In this document: positions 1-9,166 of the stretch, in pieces
Numbering within the stretch: position 1 is the first letter of the stretch
Layout: every line of letters starts with the position of its first letter
Origin: Tenacibaculum sp. 190524A05c
Lineage (GTDB): Bacteria; Bacteroidota; Bacteroidia; Flavobacteriales; Flavobacteriaceae
Direction: 5' to 3'
Assembly: GCF_964036595.1 (NCBI RefSeq)
Contig: NZ_OZ038523.1
Location: forward strand, 896,501 to 960,500
Length of the DNA stretch: 64,000 nt
Notes under the pieces: generated by a model
The model's input: the letters and a program-made list of their open reading frames with translations, nothing else
The model's database searches: none
Told to the model about the DNA's origin: nothing
Program-made: the position numbers and the translations under genes

Positions 1-1786
1 AATCCATTCTACCAATATTGTGATTCGGAAATAGTTCTTTCAACTCTAATTCAATTTGTTCTGTACCAAAACCTTTAGTATCTAATGTAGAACTACCACA
101 AGCTCCACAAGAATTAGGCATTGCTCTTTGGTAATGGCAATAGTGACATTTTAATTGATTATTGTACTTGTGATAGGTTAAACTCACATCACAATTTGGA
201 CATTGAGGAGAATGACCACATGTTGTACATTCAACAATTGGAGAAAATCCTCGTCTGTTTTGAAAAAGTATGATTTGCTTTTTTTCTTCTAAAACATCAT
301 TCATTAACTGAATTAGTCGGTCAGAAAAATGACCTATCATTTCCTTTTTTCTTCTTTTCTCTTTTACATCTATCAATTCAATTTTTGGCATTTGAATATT
401 TCCATGTCTCCTATTCAAATGAACTAAACCATATTTATTTTGAGTGGTATTGAATTTTGTTTCTATGGAAGGTGTTGCAGAACCTAATAAAACTTTTGCG
501 TTATGTAACTTTCCTAAAACTATAGCAGCATCTCTTGCATTATATCTTGGTGAAGGCTCATATTGTTTATAAGAAGATTCATGCTCTTCATCAACTACAA
601 TTAAACCTAAGTTAGAAAATGGTAGAAATATGGTTGACCTCGCTCCTAATATGATTTGTGCTTTAACTTTATTCTGTAAAATATTATTCCATACTTCTAC
701 TCTTTCATTTACTGAATATTTAGAGTGAAAAACAGAAATTTGATTCCCAAAATAGTTCTGTAATCTTTTTATAATTTGAGTTGTTAAAGCTATTTCTGGT
801 AATAAGAATAATACCTGTTTACCTGTTTCTAAAACCTTCTTTATTAATTTTGTATATACTTCAGTTTTACCAGAACTTGTAACTCCATGTAATAAAGTGA
901 TATCGTGCTTTTCAAAACTTTCCTCAATTTCTGAAAGCGCTTTGATTTGATACTCGTTTAAATTTTTAAGAGGATTTTCTTCACCTTTAAACTGGACACG
1001 ATCGGTTTGGATATGATAAAACTCAAAGATCTCTTTATCCACAAGTGCCTTTATGATTTGAGCTGAAACTCCCGATTTTTCAGAAAGCACTTTTGCTTTT
1101 ATCGGTTTTTTCTCAGTTTTTAATTGAAAAAAGGTAAGCACAACATCTCGTTGTTTTTTAGCTCTAGATAATTTGGACAATAGCTCTTGTAAACTCTCAT
1201 CCGATTTATAGTTCTTATTTAAACGAACATACTTTATCAATTTAGGTTTGTACGTTTCGTAAATCTCTTCTTTAACATGAAGCACAGCTTTATCTATCAA
1301 TTGATTGATTATCGGTAAAACCTTTTTTCTATCTAAAACTTCTGCAACTTCATGTAAGGTTAATTGCGATTGACGCTGTAAAGCTTCATATATCAAATAT
1401 TCTTGATCTGAAAGTAATTCTGTATTGCTAAAAGATTCGTTTCGATAAATAATTGTTTCACTTTCCAAAAGAAAAGCTGATGGCACAGCTGCTCTATACA
1501 CATCTCCAAGAGAACACATATAATAAGAGGCAATCCATTCCCAATGCTTTAATTGTTTTTCGTTAACAATTGGTTGTTCATCTAAAATCTGATGAATTTC
1601 TTTTGCCTCGTATAATTTTGGTGGTGTTTGATGAATATTAAAAACCAGAGCAGAATACATCTTTGTTTTTCCAAAAGACACCGCGACTCTCATTCCTTTT
1701 TGTAAGAAATCAGCTTCTTCTTTAGTTACCGAATACGTAAATAGTTTTTGTATCGGTATTGGTAATATTACATCAATAAAGTAAAT
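1..1786 (-). CDS. priA: Primosomal protein N' (PriA helicase), partial at left edge
   Basis: PriA is the 3'-5' DNA helicase that reloads the replisome at stalled forks. The reading frame is open from position 1786 to the window edge (595 codons, about three quarters of the usual length), so the C-terminal helicase motifs V and VI lie outside. The N-terminus reads YFIDVILPIPIQKLFTYSV, which aligns with the usual PriA start region. The Walker A motif GVTSSGKTEVY is encoded near 861-895 and the DEEH Walker B box near 561-597. Cysteine pairs of the zinc-binding domain (CPNC, CHYC, CGAC) are encoded near 95-235. There is no ATG, GTG or TTG between the upstream in-frame TAG and the conserved N-terminus; the only plausible start is ATT at 1784-1786. 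A -7 box about 25 bases upstream fits this start. Identity is very secure, the start codon less so. Confidence 0.95.
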   Translation of the reverse strand, partial: MYFIDVILPIPIQKLFTYSVTKEEADFLQKGMRVAVSFGKTKMYSALVFNIHQTPPKLYEAKEIHQILDEQPIVNEKQLKHWEWIASYYMCSLGDVYRAAVPSAFLLESETIIYRNESFSNTELLSDQEYLIYEALQRQSQLTLHEVAEVLDRKKVLPIINQLIDKAVLHVKEEIYETYKPKLIKYVRLNKNYKSDESLQELLSKLSRAKKQRDVVLTFFQLKTEKKPIKAKVLSEKSGVSAQIIKALVDKEIFEFYHIQTDRVQFKGEENPLKNLNEYQIKALSEIEESFEKHDITLLHGVTSSGKTEVYTKLIKKVLETGKQVLFLLPEIALTTQIIKRLQNYFGNQISVFHSKYSVNERVEVWNNILQNKVKAQIILGARSTIFLPFSNLGLIVVDEEHESSYKQYEPSPRYNARDAAIVLGKLHNAKVLLGSATPSIETKFNTTQNKYGLVHLNRRHGNIQMPKIELIDVKEKRRKKEMIGHFSDRLIQLMNDVLEEKKQIILFQNRRGFSPIVECTTCGHSPQCPNCDVSLTYHKYNNQLKCHYCHYQRAMPNSCGACGSSTLDTKGFGTEQIELELKELFPNHNIGRMD

Positions 1787-1810
1787 GGCTAAACTATTTA
1801 AAAACTATAT

Positions 1811-1818
1811 CAAATCTA
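1811..1818 (-). promoter_or_regulatory. Bacteroidota -7 promoter box of priA
   Basis: On the minus strand the bases read TAGATTTG, an exact match to TAnnTTTG. It lies 25 bases upstream of the proposed ATT start of priA, which gives a 5' leader of roughly 20 bases. No clear -33 TTTG is visible at the usual spacing. The placement supports initiation near 1786 rather than at a later ATG. Confidence 0.5.
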
Positions 1819-1846
1819 AGCAAATTTCACTACATTGTTAGAATAA

Positions 1847-2713
1847 ATGATTAAGATTATGACAGCCGAACAATGGAAACAAAAAGGTAATTTCATTAAA
1901 CTATTTAACAATGAGGTTTTTGTAATTGACGAAGGGAAAAACAATGATAAAACCATGGTAATTTTGCATGGATACCCGACTTCATCTTATGATTATTTTA
2001 AAGTTTTAGATCGACTGACTTCTGAGTATCGAGTGATTATTCATGACCATTTAGGGTTTGGATTTTCAGATAAACCTCAAAACTATTCATATTCGCTTAT
2101 TGAACAGGCTGATATTGCCTTAGAACTATGGAAAAAACTAGGTATTATGGAATGTACATTATTAGCTCATGACTATGGAACAAGTGTAGCTACAGAAATT
2201 TTACATCGTCATAATTTCAATCAAATTAATTTAACCATAAATGAATTGATTTTATGTAATGGAAGTATGCATATTGAACTTTCTCAATTACGTCTAATTC
2301 AAAAATTACTTAAAAATAAGTACACGGGTAAACATGTTGCCAAGCTTTCAAATGAATTCATTTTTACGAAAAATATTAGAAATGTTTATCATGATAAGTC
2401 ACAAGCAACAAATGATGAACTTAAAGAAATGTGGCAGCAACTTATGTACAACGACGGTAAAAAAGTAATTCATAGGTTGTCTAACTATATTAATGAACGT
2501 TATTTTTTCTGGCATCGTTGGATTGGAGCTTTAAAAGAAACTCAACTCAGAACAAAAATTGTTTGGGCTAAAAATGATCCAGTAGCGGTTTTTAAAATTG
2601 CTGAACTCTTAGCATCCGAAATAAAAAACAACACACTACTTCCACTAGAAAACTCTGGACATTTCCCTATGTTAGAATCTCCCGAAAGATGGGTGAATCT
2701 TGTTTTAGGTTAG
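1847..2713 (+). CDS. Alpha/beta hydrolase, MEST (mesoderm-specific transcript)-like
   Basis: This 288-aa protein has an alpha/beta-hydrolase fold with an oxyanion-side HGYPTSS motif (residues 41-47), a nucleophile elbow HDYGTS with Asp109 in the nucleophile position, a likely acid Asp244 and a catalytic His272 in SGHFPML. An Asp nucleophile is typical of the haloalkane dehalogenase and epoxide hydrolase branch. From memory, the segments LGFGFSDKP, HDYG and the spacing of the cap resemble vertebrate MEST, a protein of unsettled substrate with bacterial relatives. A second ATG at 1859 gives MTAEQWK and may be the true start. It is divergent from priA and its stop overlaps the recG stop by 4 bases. 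The substrate is unknown; epoxide hydrolase or dehalogenase activity is possible. Confidence 0.85.
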   Translation: MIKIMTAEQWKQKGNFIKLFNNEVFVIDEGKNNDKTMVILHGYPTSSYDYFKVLDRLTSEYRVIIHDHLGFGFSDKPQNYSYSLIEQADIALELWKKLGIMECTLLAHDYGTSVATEILHRHNFNQINLTINELILCNGSMHIELSQLRLIQKLLKNKYTGKHVAKLSNEFIFTKNIRNVYHDKSQATNDELKEMWQQLMYNDGKKVIHRLSNYINERYFFWHRWIGALKETQLRTKIVWAKNDPVAVFKIAELLASEIKNNTLLPLENSGHFPMLESPERWVNLVLG

Positions 2714-4815
2714 CTAATCTTACTCCAAATACCACTTGTGCGTTGTAATTGAGTTAATCGCTTTAAAATTAATCTATTTTCAGGTGAAGATAAACTAGGA
2801 TCATCGTTGAGCATTTTAATTGCCGCTTGTCTGGCATGAAATAAAATTGGACTATCCTTTACCACATCGGCTATTTTCAAATTTAAAACACCACTTTGTT
2901 GTGTTCCCATTATATTACCAGGACCACGTAGTTTTAAATCTACTTCTGCAATTTTAAATCCATCAGAAGTTTCAACCATTGTTTTTAATCGTGTTTTAGC
3001 ATCGGAAGACAATTCAAAACTAGTTAACAAAATACAATAACTCTGATCTGCTCCTCGTCCTACTCTTCCTCGTAACTGATGTAACTGACTTAGTCCAAAA
3101 CGTTCCGAGCTCTCAATAACCATTACTGAGGCATTTGGTACATTAACTCCTACTTCTATTACGGTAGTTGCAACCATAATTTGTGTTTCACCACGGACAA
3201 ATCGATCCATTTCATATTCTTTGTCAGCAGGTTTCATCTGACCATGAACGATACTTATTTGATATTTTGGTGAAGGAAATTCTCGAGCAATACTTTCGTA
3301 TCCATCCATCAAATCTTTATAATCCATTGCCTGAGATTCTTGTATTAATGGATATACAACATACACTTGTCGCCCTTTCTCAATTTCATCTTTTAGAAAT
3401 TTAAAAACACCCAAACGATGGCTATCATATCTATGTACAGTCTTAACCGCTTTTCTTCCTGGAGGTAATTCATCTATAACAGAAATATCCAAATCACCAT
3501 AAACTGACATGGCTAAAGTTCTCGGAATAGGCGTAGCGGTCATAACCAAAACATGAGGAGGAACTCCTTCTTCTGAACTCTTTTTCCATAATTTACTTCG
3601 CTGAGCAACACCAAATCTATGTTGTTCATCAATAATTGCTAACCCTAATTTCTTAAACTGAACTTTATCTTCAATAATAGCATGAGTTCCTATTAAAATA
3701 TGCAAGCTTCCATCCTCTAATCCTTGATGGATTTCTCTTCTCTTTTTAGTTTTAGTTGATCCTGTTAAAAGCTCTACGTTGATAGGAGTATCTTTTAAAA
3801 GATCTTTGATTCCATTATAATGTTGAGTTGCTAAAATTTCAGTTGGAGCCATTATCGTAGCTTGATAACCATTATCAATAGCTAACAACATCACCAATAA
3901 ACCCACAATAGTTTTACCAGACCCTACATCACCTTGTAAAAGTCTGTTCATTTGAGCTCCGTTTCCTAAATCCTTTCGTATTTCTTTTAAAACTCTTTTC
4001 TGAGCATTCGTAAGATCAAAAGGCAAATGATTATTGTAAAAATCTGTAAAGTATTCTCCTACATTCTCAAATACAAATCCTTTAATCTTTGATTTATTAA
4101 TTAGCTTTTTAACAAGTAATTGCAATTGTATAAAAAACAACTCTTCAAACTTTAAACGATATTGCGCCTTTGCTAATAGTTCCTGACCTTTAGGAAAATG
4201 TATATTTAATAAGGATTCTCTTTTATCTAATAATTGATATTGGTTTTTAAAATCTGGCGAGAAACTTTCTTCAATACCTTCGAAAACTACTTGTAATAAA
4301 TTTTGCATCATAGTCCGCATTAATTTATTACTCATTCCTTTATTGGTTAATTTCTCAGTAGAAGAATACATTGGCTGCATTGCAGATTGCAACTTTTTCT
4401 TGTACTCCGTAACTAATTCCATTTCCGGATGTGCCATACTGGCTACATTCTTATACCAATTTAGTTTACCATAAATTACATAAGGAACATTAACTTTTAA
4501 ACTATCTTTTATCCATTTTGCTCCTTTAAACCAAACGAGTTCCATACTTCCCGTTGCATCAGAAAAAGTAGCTACTAACCTACTTCCTCTTTTTTGCTTT
4601 ACCGTTTTAATTCCAGTAATTTTTCCAACAACCTGAACTTCCGCTGTGTTTTGGTGTAATTGATTAATAGTATAGAACTGGGTTTTATCAATATACCGAT
4701 ATGGAAAAAAATGAAGTAAATCATTACATGTACGAATTCCAAGCTCAGAATACAACAGTTCTGCCCTTGCTACGCTTACTCCTTTTATATATGTAATTGG
4801 TTGATTTAAATTCAT
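2710..4815 (-). CDS. recG: ATP-dependent DNA helicase RecG
   Basis: RecG remodels stalled forks, Holliday junctions and R-loops in the cytoplasm. The 701-aa length is normal for the family. The N-terminal wedge/OB domain spans roughly residues 1-250. The superfamily 2 helicase motifs follow: Walker A GDVGSGKT (295-302), the DEQH box (396-399), TATPIPRTLA, and the motif VI region QLHQLRGRVGRG near residue 600. The C-terminal DGFKIAEVDLKLRGPGN is the typical RecG tail with the TRG region. It is transcribed after the downstream-facing SH3 protein gene with a gap of only 9 bases, so the two may share a transcript. It converges on the MEST-like hydrolase gene with a 4-base overlap. Confidence 0.97.
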   Translation of the reverse strand: MNLNQPITYIKGVSVARAELLYSELGIRTCNDLLHFFPYRYIDKTQFYTINQLHQNTAEVQVVGKITGIKTVKQKRGSRLVATFSDATGSMELVWFKGAKWIKDSLKVNVPYVIYGKLNWYKNVASMAHPEMELVTEYKKKLQSAMQPMYSSTEKLTNKGMSNKLMRTMMQNLLQVVFEGIEESFSPDFKNQYQLLDKRESLLNIHFPKGQELLAKAQYRLKFEELFFIQLQLLVKKLINKSKIKGFVFENVGEYFTDFYNNHLPFDLTNAQKRVLKEIRKDLGNGAQMNRLLQGDVGSGKTIVGLLVMLLAIDNGYQATIMAPTEILATQHYNGIKDLLKDTPINVELLTGSTKTKKRREIHQGLEDGSLHILIGTHAIIEDKVQFKKLGLAIIDEQHRFGVAQRSKLWKKSSEEGVPPHVLVMTATPIPRTLAMSVYGDLDISVIDELPPGRKAVKTVHRYDSHRLGVFKFLKDEIEKGRQVYVVYPLIQESQAMDYKDLMDGYESIAREFPSPKYQISIVHGQMKPADKEYEMDRFVRGETQIMVATTVIEVGVNVPNASVMVIESSERFGLSQLHQLRGRVGRGADQSYCILLTSFELSSDAKTRLKTMVETSDGFKIAEVDLKLRGPGNIMGTQQSGVLNLKIADVVKDSPILFHARQAAIKMLNDDPSLSSPENRLILKRLTQLQRTSGIWSKIS

Positions 4816-4824
4816 TAATCAATA

Positions 4825-5643
4825 TTATTCTGATTCTTCATTTTTAATTTCAAGGAACTTACCTTTCCATGTAAACTCTATAGATTCAGTGATAACTTTC
4901 TTGTAATTAGTATCTTCATTTAAAGTTTCACCATGTTCACTAACAAAAAGTATTTTATCTTTTATTCCTCCATGATCTCGTGGAAAAACTACCTTCTCAT
5001 ATTGCCAATATAAATCTCCATCTACCATTCTAGAAAACTGTATTGCTTTAGTCAGAGATTCTCCATCATTAAAAAAGTAACATCCTCCTCCATCAACTCC
5101 ACATGCTTCAGCCATAAAATCTATCAAAAACATATCTTTAATAGATGATAAGCCTTTATTGTCATACACATCTATTGAAAAAATATCCGTGTCTCTTAGG
5201 TTATAAGGTAATTCAATATATTCTAGTGTCTTTTTATTTACTAAACGAATCAACAAATTATATCCTCCTTTAAGAGCATTTTGTTTAAATGAAATTAAAT
5301 AAATTGAATCACCAACTGCTTTTTGATCTAATGATAATAACCCACCAATTATATACCCTACTTTATTTTTATAACTTACTTTATACCACTTCCAAGAAAT
5401 TCCATTATAATCATAAGTACTATTTTCTTCCGACAAAACCGTAACTCTAGTGTTTATCTTCAATACTTCAATTACATCTGATTCTGTTGATGGTTCAGCT
5501 CTGAATTTTACATCATTCCCAAATAAATAAAAGGTTTCGTTGGGTTGAAATTGAATATTTTCAGTTTCAATATACTTTACTTCTTGCGCATAAACATCCA
5601 ATAAAAACAGACTCAATGCAATAAGTAAAACATAATTTCTCAT
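4825..5643 (-). CDS. Secreted SH3-domain protein, function unknown
   Basis: This 272-aa protein starts with a clear signal peptide (hydrophobic run ending in VYAQ, residues 1-20), so it is probably periplasmic. Residues about 45-105 look like a bacterial SH3 domain: FRAEPSTESDVIEVL, then WKWYKVSYKNKVGYIIGGLLS. The remaining half contains a possible disulfide segment (EACGVDGGGCYFF) and no enzyme motif I recognise. Bacterial SH3 domains usually bind peptidoglycan or protein partners, so a cell-wall-associated role is a guess. It lies 9 bases upstream of recG on the same strand and is divergent from the RNA methyltransferase gene. Confidence 0.8.
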   Translation of the reverse strand: MRNYVLLIALSLFLLDVYAQEVKYIETENIQFQPNETFYLFGNDVKFRAEPSTESDVIEVLKINTRVTVLSEENSTYDYNGISWKWYKVSYKNKVGYIIGGLLSLDQKAVGDSIYLISFKQNALKGGYNLLIRLVNKKTLEYIELPYNLRDTDIFSIDVYDNKGLSSIKDMFLIDFMAEACGVDGGGCYFFNDGESLTKAIQFSRMVDGDLYWQYEKVVFPRDHGGIKDKILFVSEHGETLNEDTNYKKVITESIEFTWKGKFLEIKNEESE

Positions 5644-5694
5644 AGACTTTAATTTATGTTATAAACGAAAATACAAAAACCCAATAAATCGTAG

Positions 5695-5702
5695 TATCTT
5701 TG
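5695..5702 (+). promoter_or_regulatory. -7 promoter box of the rRNA methyltransferase gene
   Basis: The bases TATCTTTG match TAnnTTTG exactly and end 18 bases before the ATG at 5721. A matching -33 TTTG is not obvious. Confidence 0.5.
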
Positions 5703-5720
5703 CCGTCCTAAATATTTACA

Positions 5721-6938
5721 ATGAGATTACATAGAAACCTAGTTTTTGCAGTAATTGATAGTCTTAGAGACATATTCAATGAAGGAGTTTATGCTGATAA
5801 AGCAGTGGAAACTGCCCTGCGTAGAGATAAGAGATGGGGAGCAAGAGATCGTAAGTTTGTTGCAGAAACAATCTATGAAATTGTTCGTTGGAAACGTTTA
5901 TATGCAGAAATAGCAAATGTTAAAGAGCCTTTTTCAAGACAAGATTTATGGCGTTTGTTTTCTGTATGGTGTGTGTTAAGAGGAATTCAACTACCAGATT
6001 GGAACCAAATTGAACCAACTCCAACTCGCCGTATCAAAGGAAAGTTCGATGAATTATCTAAAATCAGAAAGTATAGAGAATCTATTCCTGATTGGATTGA
6101 TGCTATAGGTTTAGACGAATTAGGAGAAAAAGTTTGGACTAAAGAAATTGCTTCTTTAAACAAACAAGCAGAAGTGATTCTAAGAACAAACACCTTAAAT
6201 ACCTCTAAAGAGGTTTTACAAAAACGTTTAAAAGAAGAAGGAATTGATACCGAGTTTGTTCAAGGATATCCTGATGCTTTGAAATTAGTTGAACGTGCCA
6301 ATGTATTTAAAACTGAATGCTTTAAAAAAGGATTCTTTGAAGTACAAGACGCTTCATCACAGCTAGTTGCAGCTTATTTAGATGTAGAACCTGGTATGAA
6401 AGTTGTAGATACTTGCGCTGGAGCTGGAGGTAAAACATTACACTTAGCTTCTTTAATGCAAAACAAAGGTCAAATTGTAGCTATGGACATTTATGAGAGT
6501 AAACTTAAAAAACTAAAAGTTAGGGCTCGAAGAAATGGTGTTCATAATATCGACTTAAGAGTTATTGACTCTACAAAACCTATTAAAAAGTTATACAACA
6601 AGGCTGATAGAGTTTTAATTGATGCTCCATGTTCTGGTTTAGGTGTAATTAGAAGAAACCCAGATAGCAAATGGAAGTTACAACCTGAGTTTTTAGACAA
6701 TATTAAAAAAGTACAACAAGATGTTCTTCAGAGTTACTCAAGAATGGTAAAAAGTGGAGGTAAATTAGTATATGCAACCTGCTCTGTTTTGCCATCTGAA
6801 AATCAAGAACAAGTAGAACAATTTTTATCATCAGAAGCAGGAAAAGAGTTCTCTTTTGTTTCAGACAAAAAGGTTCTATCTCACGAATCTGGTTTTGATG
6901 GTTTTTATATGGCCCTATTAGAAAAAAATAAATCATGA
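5721..6938 (+). CDS. RsmB/NOP2-family rRNA cytosine-C5 methyltransferase
   Basis: This 405-aa SAM-dependent enzyme belongs to the RsmB/NOL1/NOP2/Sun family that makes 5-methylcytosine in rRNA. Visible motifs are the SAM-binding loop CAGAGGKT (232-239), motif IV DAPCSG with Cys304 (the product-release cysteine), and motif VI YATCSVLPSENQ with Cys354 (the nucleophile). The N-terminal part (about 1-90, including RRDKRWGARDRKFVAETIYE) resembles a NusB-like RNA-binding module as in RsmB. The exact target, C967 or another base, cannot be told from the sequence. The stop overlaps the next start by 4 bases (ATGA), so it is cotranscribed with the secreted endonuclease gene. Confidence 0.9.
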   Translation: MRLHRNLVFAVIDSLRDIFNEGVYADKAVETALRRDKRWGARDRKFVAETIYEIVRWKRLYAEIANVKEPFSRQDLWRLFSVWCVLRGIQLPDWNQIEPTPTRRIKGKFDELSKIRKYRESIPDWIDAIGLDELGEKVWTKEIASLNKQAEVILRTNTLNTSKEVLQKRLKEEGIDTEFVQGYPDALKLVERANVFKTECFKKGFFEVQDASSQLVAAYLDVEPGMKVVDTCAGAGGKTLHLASLMQNKGQIVAMDIYESKLKKLKVRARRNGVHNIDLRVIDSTKPIKKLYNKADRVLIDAPCSGLGVIRRNPDSKWKLQPEFLDNIKKVQQDVLQSYSRMVKSGGKLVYATCSVLPSENQEQVEQFLSSEAGKEFSFVSDKKVLSHESGFDGFYMALLEKNKS

Positions 6939-7987
6939 TTAAAAAACTACTTTCAACATTTTTATTTTTTATAGCTATTTCAATTATTGCTCAACAGAGT
7001 TATTATAACGATGTTGATTTAACAAAAAGCGGATTAGCTTTAAAACAAGAATTAGCAACAAAAATTATAAACACACACGGTAATCAATTAGATTACACTC
7101 CGGATGTTTGGGAAGCATGTAAAGCGACAGATGTAGACCCAAACAATTCAAATCAAGTATTATTAATTTACGGATATAGTAGCTCAGGAACGACTGCAAG
7201 AACGAGAGGAATTAATGATAATAGTGGAAGTAATGGAGATTGGAACAGAGAACACGTATATCCTAGAAGTTTAGGTGATCCTAATTTAGGTTCTTCTGGT
7301 CCTGGATCAGATGCACATCACTTAAGACCTTCTGACGTTCAATATAATAGTCAAAGAGGAAATAAATCTTTTGCTGACGGATCTGGAAATTCTGGAGATG
7401 TTTCTGGAGGTTGGTATCCTGGAGATGAATGGAAAGGTGACGTTGCTCGAATGATGATGTATATGTATTTACGTTATGGAGATCGTTGTTTACCAAATGT
7501 AGTTGGAGTTGGAAGTTCTGCCGGAACTCCAGATGATATGATTGATTTATTTTTAGAATGGAATGCTGAAGATCCTGTTTCTGCTATTGAAGATAATAGA
7601 AATAATTATCATGAAGATGTTTCTAATCAATATGCACAAGGAAACAGAAATCCTTTTATTGATAATCCAAACTTAGCTACTCAAATTTGGGGTGGACCAA
7701 CAGCGGAAAATAGATGGGCAACTGCAAGTGTAAATGATAGTACCAAGTTAAATGATGTAAGAGTTTTTCCAAACCCATCATACAATAGAAAGATAACAAT
7801 TTCAGCTACTCAAAGTCCGATTTCTGAAATCAAAGTATTTTCTGTTTTAGGTAAAGAAGTATTTACTGATAAGAATCCTGTTTTTATAAGTAACAGATAT
7901 ACTATCGAAAGTTTAAAATCTGGAATTTACTTACTAAAAATAAGTAGTGACACCAGTTTTACTACGAAGAAAATAGTAATAAACTAA
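6935..7987 (+). CDS. Secreted endonuclease I family nuclease with T9SS sorting domain
   Basis: This 350-aa protein has a signal peptide (residues 1-19) and an EndA/endonuclease I domain with the His-Me-finger core NREHVYPRS (104-112), DAHHLRPSD (126-134) and NSQRGN (138-143). Residues from about 275 to the end form a type A T9SS sorting domain with VFPNPS, FSVLGKEV and GIYLLKI, ending in KKIVIN. It should therefore be exported by Sec and then crossed over the outer membrane by T9SS, where it could digest extracellular DNA or RNA for nutrients. Its ATG overlaps the stop of the RNA methyltransferase gene, an unexpected partner. A strong terminator follows. Confidence 0.93.
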   Translation: MIKKLLSTFLFFIAISIIAQQSYYNDVDLTKSGLALKQELATKIINTHGNQLDYTPDVWEACKATDVDPNNSNQVLLIYGYSSSGTTARTRGINDNSGSNGDWNREHVYPRSLGDPNLGSSGPGSDAHHLRPSDVQYNSQRGNKSFADGSGNSGDVSGGWYPGDEWKGDVARMMMYMYLRYGDRCLPNVVGVGSSAGTPDDMIDLFLEWNAEDPVSAIEDNRNNYHEDVSNQYAQGNRNPFIDNPNLATQIWGGPTAENRWATASVNDSTKLNDVRVFPNPSYNRKITISATQSPISEIKVFSVLGKEVFTDKNPVFISNRYTIESLKSGIYLLKISSDTSFTTKKIVIN

Positions 7988-7993
7988 TACTAA

Positions 7994-8018
7994 AAAAGCG
8001 CTCTTTTGGAGCGCTTTT
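7994..8018. terminator. Bidirectional terminator between convergent genes
   Basis: The arms AAAAGCGCTC and GAGCGCTTTT flank a 5-base loop and give a T-run on both strands. The hairpin sits between the stop of the endonuclease gene and the stop of the convergent hydrolase gene. Confidence 0.9.
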
Positions 8019-8023
8019 CTAGT

Positions 8024-9166
8024 TTACTCAACAACCACTTTTTTGGTAATTGTTTTTCCTTTAGAGTAAACTTTTATCAAATAAATACCACGATGTAAGC
8101 TAGACAAATCAACCACTCGCTTACCTTTTGAATTGAGGAAAAGCTTTCCGAACTGATTATACACTTCCACTTTTTCAATCTCATATTCATCCGATGAACT
8201 GATATTTATTGATGATTTCGTTGGATTTGGCCCAACTTTAACACGGAAACTTGATTTAGGTAATTTTTCAATTTCACTATCTAATTCGTTACTACAGTCG
8301 TTTTCATACGTAACTTCAGAAGCATTATTCAAAGTATTTACGAATACATCATACGAAGAAGAATCATTTTTTAATTTGTAATCTAACCAAGGAATGACAT
8401 AAGTAAACATAATCTCTTGCTGTTCACTTCTAGTAACGGTTATATCTCTTGAAGAAAAACGCTCTCCAAAATCACAATAACCATTTGGCATTGCGTAATA
8501 ACAATGTGCTCCTCCTGTAATACTAATAAAATACTTACAATTAGAACCTAAGCTTTCATACAAAGGAATATGATTTTCACTTGGTTTTGTAACTCCATCA
8601 GCACTACCAGAAAAAACAATTGCCTCCTCTGCTACTTGCGTTGCTGGTGTTGTAGTATTGAATCTTAACTTAGCTGGAGCAAATGTTACTAAAGTATTCA
8701 CTTCAACCATAGAAGCAGCAACAATGGCCGCTCCTCCACCCATGGAATGACCTAATAGAGCATTTGTATCTCCAACTAAATTATAGATCGGAGAATTACT
8801 ATCCATAGCTTCTGTTTTTACTTGATTTACCATAAAAGCCAAATCTTCTGCATAAGCTCTATGGTTTGCAAATACTGATCCTTCTGTAGTAACAAATGCT
8901 ACAATATATCCTTTAGATACAAGTGTATCGAAGAAGTTTTCGTAAGCAGAATAGTTCATAACGAAACCGTGTCCGAATACGATAACAGGATAATTTTCAT
9001 TAACAGATGTTTGCTGATTTGGGTAATAAATTCTTGCTGTAACTCTCCTGTTTCGACGGTCTGAATCAGTAAATGTTTTTGTATAATTCTCTACCTCATA
9101 TTCTTGAGCAAAAAGAGAAAGAACAAAAAACATAAAGAAAATAAATGAAAGGGTAATTTTTCTCAT
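8024..9166 (-). CDS. Secreted alpha/beta hydrolase with T9SS sorting domain
   Basis: This 380-aa protein has a signal peptide (1-20), an alpha/beta-hydrolase core and a C-terminal T9SS sorting domain. The core shows VIVFGHGFVM with the oxyanion region at 65-68, the nucleophile elbow GHSMGGG with Ser141, and a likely catalytic His in GGAHCYYAM. This layout resembles the chlorophyllase/dienelactone/cutinase-like branch that includes polyester hydrolases. The last 80 residues carry VGPNPTKSSINI, VEVYNQFGKL and GIYLIKV, ending in KKVVVE. It is probably a surface or secreted esterase or lipase; the substrate cannot be read from sequence. It shares a bidirectional terminator with the endonuclease gene. 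Confidence 0.88.
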   Translation of the reverse strand: MRKITLSFIFFMFFVLSLFAQEYEVENYTKTFTDSDRRNRRVTARIYYPNQQTSVNENYPVIVFGHGFVMNYSAYENFFDTLVSKGYIVAFVTTEGSVFANHRAYAEDLAFMVNQVKTEAMDSNSPIYNLVGDTNALLGHSMGGGAAIVAASMVEVNTLVTFAPAKLRFNTTTPATQVAEEAIVFSGSADGVTKPSENHIPLYESLGSNCKYFISITGGAHCYYAMPNGYCDFGERFSSRDITVTRSEQQEIMFTYVIPWLDYKLKNDSSSYDVFVNTLNNASEVTYENDCSNELDSEIEKLPKSSFRVKVGPNPTKSSINISSSDEYEIEKVEVYNQFGKLFLNSKGKRVVDLSSLHRGIYLIKVYSKGKTITKKVVVE

